From positions 9,581,178 to 9,645,177 of the forward strand of contig NC_087158.1 in assembly GCF_035594125.1 (NCBI RefSeq): a DNA stretch of 64,000 bases, in the 5' to 3' direction. The notes beneath the pieces were generated by a model. The model made no database searches. It saw nothing but the letters and a program-made list of their open reading frames with translations, and had not been told where the DNA came from. The DNA comes from Scylla paramamosain (lineage: Eukaryota > Arthropoda > Malacostraca > Decapoda > Portunidae). The position numbers and the translations under genes were made by a program. Positions 1 through 12,257 of this stretch are shown piece after piece; positions within the stretch are counted from its first letter, which is position 1, and every line of letters begins with the position of its first letter.

Positions 1-224
1 GAGTTACAGAAGAGCATCTTGCAAGGGAGATGTGAGGTGGCTCAGGAATTCATATGGGACATGGTCTGATCCAGATGTTTTGTCAAGTTTGAGACATCTC
101 TTTGCTTTTGCCAGTTCCTAAGGAGTGAAGGGTAGGCAGGACTTGATAGCTTGAGCACTCACAAATCTGAGTCCTGAGGCTGGTGGACTTGCTGGACTTG
201 GTTCTGTAACTGAGTCTGAGTCCT

Positions 225-706
225 GGGGCCAGATCCACGAAACAGATTGTTACTTAACATTCTGCGATCAGGCAAATGGCAAATTCCATCTCTCACAGCA
301 ACTGCACTGGAATCTCTCATAAATGGTATCCACAAAGAATTGCGGCAGTTGGCGGGTGGAGGTTGCTAACCTGCCTAAGCATACTCATTGGTTGCTGGCA
401 GTGATACATTACTGACTCAATGTCATGTGCAAGGCAGCCAATCACAAGGAAACTTTGTGTTATTGTTAAGGAAGTAATATGGCATTGTTTACAAACCCTG
501 ATACAATTTCATGCACCCACAGCCCCCACCCACCACAGTCCTCTGTCTTCACAATGCTTTCATCATGGCTAGTGAACCCCCTAAGAAAACAAGGTGACAA
601 TGATTCACCAACACCAAGACCTTAACCTTGGTAGAGGAGGTGGAGAGTCGGGGTGTGGGAGACAGCAAAACACCACAAAAGAAGAAAGCCTGGGAGGATG
701 TGGCAG
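225..706 (+). pseudogene. Myb/SANT-like DNA-binding exon relic, possibly the start of a Harbinger-type element
   Basis: An ATG at 565 opens a frame reading MASEPPKKTR, followed by TGA at 595 and TGA at 601, then FTNTKTLTLVEEVESRG and KKKAWEDVA up to a GT splice donor at 707 (GTGAGT). The LVEEVE...KKKAWEDVA pattern resembles the first helices of the Myb/SANT-like domains found in NAIF1-type and Harbinger accessory proteins; this is recognition by eye. Both stops sit where CGA to TGA transitions would explain them. Upstream are an inverted CCAAT box near 388 and a direct one near 439, so 380-565 is promoter-like. GGGGCCAGATCCACGAAAC at 225 looks like a transposon terminus, which is inference. 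No later exon was found before the (AT)n tracts. Alternative: a decayed first exon of a host gene. Confidence 0.4.
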
Positions 707-965
707 GTGAGTGAAGTTATGGCTTATGGTTCCAGGCAAACAGTAACATATTTTGCTTATTGTTTCATCTTGACCAAATTTCATATGGAATTTAGTTAAT
801 GTTGTGGACATTGCTTTAAGTAAATTAAAGATTGTTTCTTTATGCTCACACTTTGCAACATACATAACTGACTTACATGTAGGTTTCGTATAAGCATTAT
901 TTTATTTCTTGAACAAGCTGCTGGAGCAGGTTTATGTCTTAAATGTTTATTTTACATTGTGAAAG

Positions 966-1018
966 GCTTAGGTTAGATTAGGTTGAGTTAGGTTAGCCAG
1001 GTTGGGTTAAGTTAGGCT
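966..1018 (+). repeat. degenerate GGTTA/TTAGG-like run
   Basis: About ten imperfect units such as TTAGGTTAGATTAGGTTGAG. TTAGG is the ancestral arthropod telomere repeat, but such short degenerate runs are also common as dispersed simple sequence. Nothing else in 1,019-1,190 is recognisable. Confidence 0.5.
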
Positions 1019-1191
1019 GGTGTTGGCAGTGCTTAAAACCCATCCAGTTATATAACAAAAGTATATATGCTAAGGTGATGATGGTGTTGTAAAGTTTACC
1101 AATATTTAATGTAGTTAACTGCGTGCCACAATTTATGAAGTTATGATCACAACAACATCAGGAATATATCAAGGATAAATCCTTATATCTA

Positions 1192-1442
<251 letters not shown>

Positions 1443-1471
1443 CAGTTTTAATATCCATGCAGGTTGGGGAC

Positions 1472-1680
<209 letters not shown>

Positions 1681-1961
1681 CAATTTTAATGTCCATGCAA
1701 GTTGGGAACTTTATTTGCAGGGCAACAGATCCACCACTCAGCTTCCCAATTTAGATACATGCACACTTGAATATCAAACTAACAAAACTATGTAATAAGC
1801 ATGAATAAGTTGACTGCTCATTAAAAATAAATGTCAGTAAAAACAGTCATCACAAAATACCAAGTAATTCCCTCCTTGTAATAATTTAAGAACTTTGCTT
1901 CTTCTTCTTTTTTTTTTTTTTTTCAGGAGTGTCTGGGCCTCTGCTGAACAACAGATCCTCA

Positions 1962-2376
1962 CCCATATGGTGTTCTTTCCATCCTTTTTAGAGTTTTAGT
2001 GCCTAACACGCTGAAAAGCACTCAAAATGCACGTTTCTGGTAATGTCTTTTTTTTTTTTCATACAGATGGCTTTGCATGAATTTTGGCATTTTGTTCCGA
2101 TGTGAAAAAACACTCAAAATAATAATTTTTGGTAATGTTCCGTTTCTGCATATTGAGAGCTAAAAAAAAAAAACACTGCTAATACACGTTTCTCGTAATT
2201 TCCCCCCTTTTTTCCTCCCCATATAGAAGGTTTTCTATGCCTTTTGGCGTTTCCGAAACTAACGATGTAAAAGAAAAAAAAAAAAGCACTTTAAAAACTC
2301 GTTTTTGATAATGTTCTCTTTCTCTGTGGAATGCTATTCAAGCATATTAGAGTTTTGGTACCTAAGAGACTCAAAC
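1962..2376 (-). repeat. 96-bp satellite array, minus orientation
   Basis: Monomers read on the plus strand as CCATATGG...TTTCCATCC...TTTTAGTGCCTAACACGC, the reverse complement of the E/D types used elsewhere. The block is about four monomers long and highly diverged. It meets the plus-oriented array at 2,372-2,390. Confidence 0.85.
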
Positions 2377-3117
2377 GCTAGGCACCAGGCACCAAAATGT
2401 TAAAAAGCATGGAAAGCACCCTATAAGGAAAAAAGAAAATATTACCAAAAATTTGTCTTTTGAGTATTTTTTGAGCTACATACGTACCGAAGCGTTAAAA
2501 CGTATATAAAACACCCTTTATGGATAAAACATAATAAAATTACCAGAAACAAGTATTTTGAGTGTTTTTGAGCTTATTTACAAAAACACCAAAATGCATG
2601 CAAAGTACCCTATATAGAGAAACATGTATTTTGAGAATTTTTGAGCTTTCTAGGTAGCAACGGGCTAAAACCCATGAATAACACTCTATATGGAGAAACA
2701 AAATAACATTACCAAAAAGTGTATTTTAAGTGTTTTTCACATTGTTAGGTACCAAAACGCCAAAGTGCATGCAAAGCATCCTATATGAAGAAACTAAACG
2801 ACATTACCAGTAACGTCTTTTCATTGTTTTTGAGCATGTTGGGTACCAAAACGCCTAAAAGCATGAAATTCAACCTATATGGGAATACAAAAAAATTACG
2901 AAAAAAAAAAATTTGAGTGTTTTGAACCTCTTACGTTACTAAACCGCTAAACCGGATAAAAAAAAACCCTCTATGGCTAAACAATAAAATTATAAAAAAA
3001 AGTATTTTGATTGTTTTTGAGCTTGTTACGTTGAAAAACAGCTAGATGCATGCAAAGTTCCCTCTATTAAAAAAAAAAAAAAAAAAACGAAAACACTACG
3101 AGAAACGTGTACTATTA
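2377..3117 (+). repeat. 96-bp satellite array, plus orientation
   Basis: Starts with an E monomer (GGCACCAAAATGTTAAAAAG) and runs through A, B, C, D and E types. It ends inside a B monomer at ACGAGAAACGTGTACTATTA, where the Harbinger element begins. Confidence 0.9.
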
Positions 3118-3360
3118 GGCCCCGAGCACACTAGCGACTTTGTAGAGCCACAAGTGGTTGCGTTTTGTGGTGGGGATATTTTCTCCCATAGGTTCCCATT
3201 GTTTTCAAGCTTTGCCAATCACACTTGTGTCTGTGGCTCGCGACTGTGGCAAGCTGTCACTCGTCCCCGCCACAAACAGCGCATTTTGTGGCAGCGTTTT
3301 GTGGCTGGCTGAGAGCACACTAGCGACCTCTGGCGACCACATGTGGCTGCTAATCAGTGA
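3118..3360 (+). repeat. Harbinger left terminal and subterminal repeats with TGTGGC cluster
   Basis: GAGCACACTAGCGAC occurs at about 3,124 and again at about 3,311 in the same orientation. Between and around them are TTTTGTGG, TCTGTGGCTCGCGACTGTGG, TTGTGGCAGCGTTTTGTGGC and CATGTGGC. Repeated short motifs next to a terminus are typical of transposase or accessory-protein binding sites. That role is inferred. Confidence 0.55.
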
Positions 3361-3807
3361 TGCAGGAAACTTTGTAGAGGTGAGGTGTGTGTTGTCCCGC
3401 TGTTCAAACAAGGTAAGTTATTAAGTCCCAATAAATTGTACTTAGCATTCTTTTTTCAGTGTGAAAGGTCAATATTTATTTATAAACAGACAAACCGTAC
3501 CTAATACATAACCTTCCCGTTTTCAACGATAAGTTGATAAATTTAAGTTATAAAAAAGTACAGTACAAATGAAATTTTAAATTCAATGAAATATTAACGG
3601 ACGCAGTTTTTCGCATGTTTTTTTTTAGTTTTTTTTTATTTAATCATTTAATCAAATAAATTTAATCACTGCTAAGTAAGATATCATTGGCGTTATTATG
3701 TAATTGTAATCGTATTTAAAATGTGTTTCCCACATTTGGCATTATTTTAAATACCATTTGTTATTGTCTGCAGAGTGTGACTTGACAAACTCCGGGCTGT
3801 ACCTGCC

Positions 3808-6185
3808 ATGGCATCATTTGGCTTTGACACAGAGTGATTCATTATTGAAATAGAAGATAGGCCAGCGATTTGGGATGTGCGCCTCAAGGAATACAGCAAC
3901 AAAATTTTGAAAGCAAAGGCATGGGAGGAATTGTGCTCTATATTCGTACCCAACTTCAATGAGTTGGATTGCCAAGGAAAAAAACAAAGCAAGTAAGTAT
4001 GACATTTCATATATTTATATTCACAATATTTGATATTGTAAGTCTAGTATTTCATACATAGCTGTATAATAATGTATAATAATGTATATCTAATACATAC
4101 GAGTAAGTGACACAAGAAATAATTTAGAAAAAAGTTTGTAACACATTACATCCTTTACTATGTCACACATTGACTTGCCCTACACTCTTTTCCCAATCAT
4201 TCTATCCTGCTACGACACTGATCCTATGCTGGAAAAGTAGTCCGAGAACTTTTCTCTTATTGTTATAGCGGATCGAGGGCATCCTGCTTGTATTGCACCT
4301 TCACCATCAGTCAGACCTACTACATTCAGTGTGTCTTCAAAATGTACACCATCCCTTTCTCTTACAAAGTTGTGTAAAGTGCAACATGCCCTGATTTCTC
4401 TTACAAAGTTGTGTAAAGTGCAACATGCCCTGATAATGTTTTCGGCATTCTCAACATGTAAATCCAGTGGTCTATGAAATATGCGCCATTTATTTGTGAG
4501 AATGCCAAATGCACTTTCGATGTATCGCCTCGCTCTTGATAAGCGATAATTAAAAATTTTCTTTTCGTGTTGGAGATTTTTTCCCCCATACGGGCGTAGC
4601 ATGTGAGTAGAGAGGCCAAAAGCTTCGTCGCCAACGAAAACGAAGGGAAGTGGGTCCCCATTCGTTGACACTGGTTTATCGCTAGGAATGTTCAGTGTAT
4701 TTTGCTGCATTTTTTTGTAGAGGTTACTGTTTTTGTAGATTGAGGAGTCTGATGCTTTACCATAAGAACCGAGATCTATAAAAGTAAACCTGTAGTTTGC
4801 GTCACATACAGCTAACAACACCATTGAAAAATACTTCTTGTAACAAAAGTAGTTAGAACCACTGCCCGTTGGTTTAATGAGCCTCACATGCTTGCCATCG
4901 ATGGCGCCTATGCAGTTTGGAAAGTGTGCTTCACAACGAAAGCCTTCTTCAATTTTCAGCCATTCTTGCTTTGTTAATTCTGGGAAACATAGGTCGTGTA
5001 GATACTCCCTTATCGCCTTGCACACTTCTTGCACGATCCCTCTAGCGGTGGACTTCCTACACCGGAAAGTGTAATGTAGTTCAGAAGAGGAACACCCTGT
5101 TGCTAATAACCTGAAAAGGTCATTTAAAAATCGGTAAATTTATAGAACTACCCAATATTCGATAGCGGACTATAACATCGTTTTTCTTATACTTCAGACA
5201 ATTCTAAGACACCTTTCTTCTATGGTATTTCTGCCGCAAATTAGCCGTTAATGAGATATATCCACTTCTAAAGAAATGCTCTGCTATTTATAGCAAGTAT
5301 GGCTACCTAGTGCATAGGACTACTTGCGCTAGAGGATGTTACATATTATAACATGAAACTCATTTTACTCAGATTTTGACGCGACTTTAATTTAACCCGA
5401 CAAATAATAATACATGATAAAACGTTGTGCTATCATTGAAATTTTATTCATGTAGTTATTTTTGATGAAGCTAGTGTGTAGACTAATAACTTTATAACTA
5501 ATCTTTTCATCTTCTTACAGCTACAGATCTACAACGGAAATGGAAGAGTTTGAGGGACTCCTATAGAAGAGAATTGACATTGTCGAAGAAAGAAAAATCG
5601 GGATCTGGCGCAGGAAGTGGGAGGAAGGAATATTTGTACTTCAAACAGCTGTCTTTTCTTCAAGAAATTTGTGCAACAAAACCACATGCAGCTGAAAGTG
5701 TCGAGGATACTACAGTGCAGGGAGATGAACGAGAAAACCCAGGAGAGCCTGCACCTTCCACTTCTAATGTAAAAAGGAAGAAATCAACTGTACAAGCAGA
5801 TGAAAAGATTATTCTGGAAGCTTTAGCTAAGAAAGCAAGCGTCCCTCACGATCATGATACAGATTTCCTTCTTGGTCTGGTGCCTGACTTCAAGAGTATT
5901 CCTGAGAGTGTCAAGTTCGATGCTAAGCTTGAAATCATGAATGTGATCAAGAGGTATAAACAACATCCAAATCATCTGTATTTTACATCATATCAACAAA
6001 CAGTCCCAAGTCCATATTCACATGCGAGTCATACATCACACAATTTCGCTCCTAGCATCATGCATGCACAACCAACAGTACCTCAAAGCCAACCCGTACT
6101 ACCCTGTACACCATCACCTGCACAACTATCTGAAACACCAGCGGTATCCCCATGGTCGGATGATTCAGTCATGAGTAATTTGTGA
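3808..6185 (+). pseudogene. MADF/BESS-domain protein gene of the Harbinger element, two exons, disrupted
   Basis: Exon 1 (3,808-3,992) starts at an ATG in strong context (CTGCCATGG). After an in-frame TGA at 3,835 it reads FIIEIEDRPAIWDVRLKEYS, then KAKAWEELCS, the MADF N-terminal half. It ends at a GTAAGT donor at 3,993. Exon 2 (5,521-6,185) follows CTTCTTACAG and continues LQRKWKSLRDSYRREL, the rest of MADF. Next come a charged linker, then DTDFLLGLVPDFKSIPES..., a BESS-like motif, and a Ser/Pro/His-rich tail ending at TGA 6,183. The exon frames join only if the A7 run near 3,979-3,985 has gained one base, so exon 1 carries a stop and a probable frameshift. AATAAA lies at 6,301. MADF is a Myb-related DNA-binding domain, and MADF proteins are the known second product of Drosophila PIF-like elements. 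Its intron contains the transposase main exon. Confidence 0.75.
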
Positions 6186-6564
6186 ACAAAACACTGAAGT
6201 GACAACACAAATATTATCATTGGAAGCATTCATAATCTTAGCGATATAGGAAAGGAAATATGGCTTTGTATTGCAGTACAGTTTCATTGAAATACAGTTT
6301 AATAAACTCACTAAAAATAATTGTATTATTTACATACCTTAATGTCATGGCAAGTCTCTCCTCAGCTGGAATGCTCTTCCTTAGGTGTGTACTGTCTTTG
6401 CGAATGTGGGGGCCAATTATGGCCAAGAGTTCATTGAAACTTTCCTGGGTCATCCTAAAGTAGTCAAAAAATTTATCATCATCTGCTCTTAAGTCACTCA
6501 TTATCATGTAAAACTGTCCGTGGGTCAATCTCGAAGCAGTAATTGGGTGCATCCATAGCGCTCT
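4210..6564 (-). pseudogene. HARBI1-like transposase gene, two exons, N-terminally truncated
   Basis: Exon 1 (about 6,564 to 6,338) reads RALWMHPITASRLTHGQFYM... to RLAMTLR and ends at donor AG|GTATGT. Exon 2 (5,110 to 4,210) follows acceptor CCTTTTCAG and continues LATGCSSSELHYTFRCRKST, then VQEVCKAI, which joins in frame and matches the family pattern. The DDE_Tnp_4 catalytic residues are present: D in GAIDGKH, D in GDEAFG and E in ESAFG (residues 46, 136 and 173 counted from the Met at 5,034). The C terminus carries an exact 13-residue duplication (IRACCTLHNFVRE twice). The start codon and the first residues are lost at the satellite junction. Function: binding element ends and catalysing cut-and-paste, normally together with the accessory protein. 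No frameshift was seen in exon 2 itself. Confidence 0.85.
4357..4434 (-). repeat. 39-bp in-frame tandem duplication inside the transposase
   Basis: Two adjacent 39-bp units (4,357-4,395 and 4,396-4,434) each contain TACAAAGTTGTGTAAAGTGC and encode the same 13 residues. They look identical or nearly so, hence recent, and they keep the reading frame. Confidence 0.93.
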
Positions 6565-9500
6565 TAGGTACCAAAATATTCAAGCGCAAGAAACACACTC
6601 TATATGGATAAAAAGAACAACATTAACAAAAATGTGTATTTCTCACATTGTTTCTCACATTGTTTCCCATAGTGCTTCTCACATTGTTAGGTACCAAAAC
6701 GCCAAAATGCATGAAAAGCCATTCATATGGGAAAACTTAGACATTACCAGAAACGTGTCTTTTCAGTGTTTTTGGGCGTGTTAGGCCCTGAAACGCAAAA
6801 AAAAGAAAACAAAAACATGGAAATCACCCTATATGAGAAATACAAAACAATATTACGAAAAACGTGTCTTTTGAGAGTTTTTAAAACTTCTTACGTACCC
6901 AAACGCTAAAACGCTTGCAAAACACCTTTTATGGCTAAACAGAATTACATTACCAAATATCAGTATTTTCAGCGCTTTTGAACTTGTTACGTTGAAAAAC
7001 GCAGAAATGCATGGAAAATACCCTATATGGGGAAACGAAAGGACAATACGAGAAACATGTATTATTTGTGTTTTTGAGTTTCATTGCTACCAAACCTAGA
7101 AAACACATGAATAACATTCTATATGGAGAAAAATAATAAATTTCCCAAAAAACGTGTATTTTGAGAATGTTTTACACTCAAAATACAAAGCACCGTGTAT
7201 AGGGAAAAGAAACGACATTTCCAGATACGTGTCTTTTTAGTGTTTATGAGCATCTTAAGTACCAAAACGCTAAAAAGCATGAAAATCACCCTATATTAAA
7301 AAACAAAAGAACATTACCAAAAACTTTTGAGTGTTTTTGAGCTTACGTACCAAAACGCTAAAACGCAGGGAAAACGCGCTTTATTGAGAAACACTATAAG
7401 TTTATCAAACACGTTTTTTTTTTTAGTGTTTTTGAAGTTGTACATACAAAAACGCCAAAATGCATGGAAAGTATCTATATGGGGAAATAAAAGAATATTA
7501 AGAGAAACATGTATTACAAGAGTTTTTTGGAGATTCTTGTGTATAATAACGCTAAAACGGACAAATTACACTCTATATGGAGAAACAGAAAAATCTTACA
7601 AAATGTGAAAATATTTCACATTGTTAGGTGCCATAACGACAACATGCATGCAAAGCACAATATATGGGGAGGGAAAAAACGACATTTCCAGAAACGTGTC
7701 TTTTGAATATGTTTATGAACGCATTAGGGATGAAAACGCTAAAAAGCATGGAAACAACCCAATATGAGAAAGTAAAATAACCTTATCTAAAACGTACTTT
7801 TTTTTTTTTTGAGCTAATTACGTAGTAAATACTAAAACGCAGGGAAAACAACCTCTATGGAGAAACAGAATAACATAACGAAAAGCAAGTATTTTGAGTG
7901 TTTTTTATTTTTTTATGGACAAAAAAAAAACGCTAGAATTTCCCCAAAGTATTTTCCTTGGGGAAAATACCTTGGGGAAAGGAGAAGACATTACGGGAAA
8001 TGTGTAATATCAGTGTTTTTTGAGATTGTTAGGTACCATAACACTAAAACGCATAAATAGCACTTTCCATGCAGAAACTAAAACATTCTCAAAAAACGTC
8101 TATTTTTACTGTATTTCACATTGTTAGGTTAAAAAAGAGGAAAATGCATGCAAAGCACCTTCCATGGAAAAAAAAAAAAAACATTCTCAGAAACGTGTCT
8201 TTTGAGTGTTTATGAACGTGTTAAGCACCAAAAACGCTAAAAAGCATGAAAAGCACACAAAACATTACTATAAACGTGTCTTTTCAGTGTTTATGAGCTA
8301 TTTACGTATCAAAACGCTAAAATCGCATGCAAAACAGTCTTTGTGAAGAAACAAAATAACTAAAGGACCTTACAACTAAAGGAACTTTCAAAAGACGTGT
8401 ATAATGAATGTTTTTGAGCTTTTTAGGTAGCAAGATTTAAAATCGCATGGATAGCACTCTATATTGAGAAAGAGAACAACATTACCAAAAGCGTGCATTT
8501 TGACTGTAATTCACATTGTTATGTACGAAAACGCCAGAATGCACGCAAAGCGCTCTGTATGAGAAAAGAAAGATAAATAAAAAAACGTGCCTTTTAAGTA
8601 TTTACGAGCGTACTAGGCACCATAACGCTAAAAAAAAAAAAAAAAAAAACATAGAAAGCACGTCTCTTTTCAGAGTTTTGAGCTTACTTACGTTAAAACT
8701 AATGAAAAAAATAAATAAATAAAATTATGGAGAAACAGAATAACAATAACAAAAATAAGTATTTTAAGCGCTTTTGAACTTGTTAAGCAGGAAAACGACA
8801 AAACGCGTGCAAAGTACCTTATATGGGAAAACAAAAAGACTTCACGAGCTTCTTAGGTACTAAAACGCTAAAACGCATTAACAACACTTTACATGAAGAA
8901 CCAGAATAATATTATCAAAAACGTGTATTTTGAGTGTTTTCACATTCTTAGGTACCAAAATGTCAAAATGCATGCAAGAGATTTTCAGTTTTCCAGAAAC
9001 GTGTCTTATGAGTGTTTATGAACGTGCTAGGTACCAAAGCGCTAAAAAGCATGGAAAGCACCTTATACTGGAAAACAAAACAACATTACCAAAAACATGT
9101 CTTTTGAGTGTTTTTGAGCTACTTACGTACCGAAATACTAAAACGTATACAAAACACCCTTAACGAAGAAACACAATAACTTAACCCCCCCCCAAAAAAA
9201 AAAAAAAAAACATGTATATTTAGTGTTATTGAGCTTGATACGCAGAAAATGCCAAAATGAATGCAAAGTGTTCTATATGAAGAAACGAAAAGACATTACA
9301 AGAAAAGTGTATTATGAGAGTTTTTGTGGTTCTTAGGCACCAAAAACCTCAACCCCATAGGTAGCTCTCTATATGGAGAAACATAATAAGAAAAACGCGT
9401 ATTTTGATTTTTTTTCCACATTGTTAGGTAACAAAATGCCAAAATCCAATGAAAGCTCCCTATATGAAGAAAGCAGAGGACATTATCAGAAACGATTTTT

Positions 9501-12257
9501 TTTATTGTTTTTGAGTGTGTTAAGCACCAAAACGCTAAAAAAAAAAAAAAACCCATGGAATTCACCATATATGGGAATACAAAAACAATACGAAAAACGT
9601 GACTTTTATTTGTTTTTGAACTTCTTACGTTATCAAAACGCTAAAACGCATACAAAACACACTTTACGGCTAAACAGAATAACTTAACCAAAAAAACAAG
9701 TATTTTGAGTCTTTTTGAGCTTTAAGTTGAAAAAAATACAAAAATGTATGCACATTAGCATATATGGGGAAAGGAAAATACATTATAAGAAACGTTTATT
9801 ATGAGTGTTTTTGAGCTGCTTAAGTACCAATAACCGAAAAACGCGTTAATAGCGCTCTACAGTATATGAAAAAAAAAAAAAACAATATTATCAAAAGTAT
9901 TTTTTTGAGTGTATTTCACATTATTAGGTAACAGACCGCTAAAATGCACGCAGAGGACCCTATATGGTGAAAGGGAACGAGATTTCCATAAGAATGTCTT
10001 TAGATATTAAAGAGTTTGCTAGCCACCATAACGCTAAAAAGCATGAAAAACACAATACGTAGGAAATCAAAACAACGTTACCAAAAAATGTATATTTTGA
10101 GTGTTTTTGAGCTTCCTTCGTACAAAAACGCTAAAAAGCAAACAAAAACCCTTTATGGAGAAACAATAATTATAGCAAAACGTTTTTCAGCTTCTTGGGC
10201 ACCAAAATGTTAAAACGCATGAATAGCATTCTATATGGAGAAAATAGCATTACCAAAAAAAGTGCATTTTGATTATTTTTCACACTGTTAGGTACCAAAA
10301 CGCCAATATGCATGAAAAGAAGTTTCTTTGGGAAAACCAAGCGATATTACTAGAAAAGTTGCTTTTCAGTGTTTTTGAGCATGCTAAAAAAGTATAGAAA
10401 TCACCCTGTATGGTGCTATCCTATAGGGTAATACAAAACACGATATACGTGTCTTTTGAGTGTTTATGAATTTCTTACGTGGTTTTCAGCGTGTTTAGCA
10501 TCAAAACGCTAACAAACTTGGGAATCAATTTACATGGGAATACAAAACAACGTTTCTTTTATATGCTTTTAAACTTTTTACGTACGAAAACGCTGAAACA
10601 CATGTAAAACTCCGTTTATGGAGAAATAACATTACCAACAACAAGTATTTTGAGTTTTTTAAGCTTGTTACATACATAAATGACAAAATGGATGTAAGAT
10701 ACACTACATAGATAAACACAAAGACATTTACGAGAAATCTGTATTATGAGTGTTCTTGAGCTTCTTAAGTACCAAAACGCGAAAACACGTCAATAAGCAC
10801 TCTATATGGAGAAACATAATAAAATTACCAAAGTGTTTTTTGAGTATTTTTCTCATTGTTAGGTACCAAAACGCCAAGATGCATGCAAACCACTTATATG
10901 GGTAAACGAAACGACTTTAAAAGAAACGTATCTTTTGAGTGTTTTATGCATGTTACGCACTAAAACACAAAAAAAAGCATAGAAAGAACCTTATATGGGA
11001 ATGAAAAACAATATTACTAGAAAGGTGTCTCCTGAGTATTTATCAGCCTCTTATGTACCAAAACGTTAAAACGCATGCAAAACACACATTATGCAAAAAC
11101 AGAATAATATTATAAAAAAACAAGCATTAGGAGTGTTTTTGAGCTTGTTACATACAAAAACGCCAAAATTCATGCAAGATACACTATAAAGGGAAACGAA
11201 AGGACATTACGAGAGACATGTATTATGACTACTTTTGAGCTTCTTACATACTAAAACGCTACAACGCATAAATAACATTTTGTATGGAGAAACAGAACAA
11301 CATTATAAAAAAATGTGTCTTTCCAGTGGATTTCAGATTGTTAGGTAACAAAACGACAAAATGCATGCAAAGCACCATATATGGGAAGAAAAGAAAAAAA
11401 AAAAAAACTTTAAGAAACGTCTTTTGTGTGTTTATGATTGTCTTAGCTACCAAAGTGCTAAAAAGCATGGAAAGCACACCATATGGGAAAACAAATCAAT
11501 ATCACCAAAAAAACGTGTCTTTTGAGTGTTTTTGAGTTACGTATTAAAACGGTGAAATACAATTGATATACCATTTATGGAGAAACACAAAAGCTACAAA
11601 GAACGAGAATTTTGAGTGTTTTTGAGCTTGTTACATGCAAAAATGACAAAATACATGTAAAGTACCCTATATAGAGAAACGAAATAACATTCCGAGAACG
11701 CGTATTTTGAGTGTTTTTAGGCAACAAAAAGCTAAAACGCACAAATAGCATATTATTGAGAAACAGAGAAACATTAACAAAACAATATTTCTTATTGTTA
11801 GATAAAAAAAGAACGCCAAAATCCACCCAATGCACCCTATATGGGGAAAAGAAATGACATTTTCAGAAACGTTTCTTTTGAGTGTTTATGAACGTGTTAG
11901 GCACAAAAACAGTAAAAAGCATAGAAAACACCTTAAATGAAAAAAAAAAGAATAAATTAACAAACATAACCAAAAATGTATAATTTGAATGTTTTTTTAA
12001 ATACTTACGTACCAAACCCTAAAACGCATGGAAAACACCTTTCATGGAGAAACAGAATAACATTACCAAAAAGAAATATTTTGAGTGTTTTTGAGCGCTG
12101 TACGTACAAAAACGACAAAATTCATATAAAGTTCCTTATACTGGGAAATGAAAAGACATTACGAGATACGTGTATTATGAGAGTTTTTTTTTTGAGCTTC
12201 TCAGATGCCAAAGCACCAAAACGCAAGAAGAGTGCTCTATATGAAGAAAATAGAACA

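Larger units (their letters stand above)
3118..6564. mobile_element. PIF/Harbinger DNA transposon, truncated at its right end
   Basis: The left terminus is GGCCCCGAGCACACTAGCGA, preceded by TTA at 3,115-3,117, which fits the TWA target preference of PIF/Harbinger. The 15-mer GAGCACACTAGCGAC recurs at about 3,311, and 3,140-3,360 is rich in TGTGGC hexamers, which are possible binding sites. The element carries a HARBI1-like transposase on the minus strand and a MADF-domain gene on the plus strand, the two-gene plan known for insect PIF elements. At the right end the transposase reading frame runs directly into satellite at about 6,560. The transposase N terminus and the right terminal repeat are therefore missing. 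Flanking satellite passes from monomer B to monomer C, so insertion did not shift the HOR phase. The parts outside the exons (3,425-3,807 and 4,000-4,209) are AT-rich with no recognisable signal. Confidence 0.88.

Noticed and set aside
4401..5074. Other open frames overlapping the transposase (minus 4,401-4,661, plus 4,877-5,074)
   Set aside because: Shadows of the transposase exon in other frames, with no recognisable domain.
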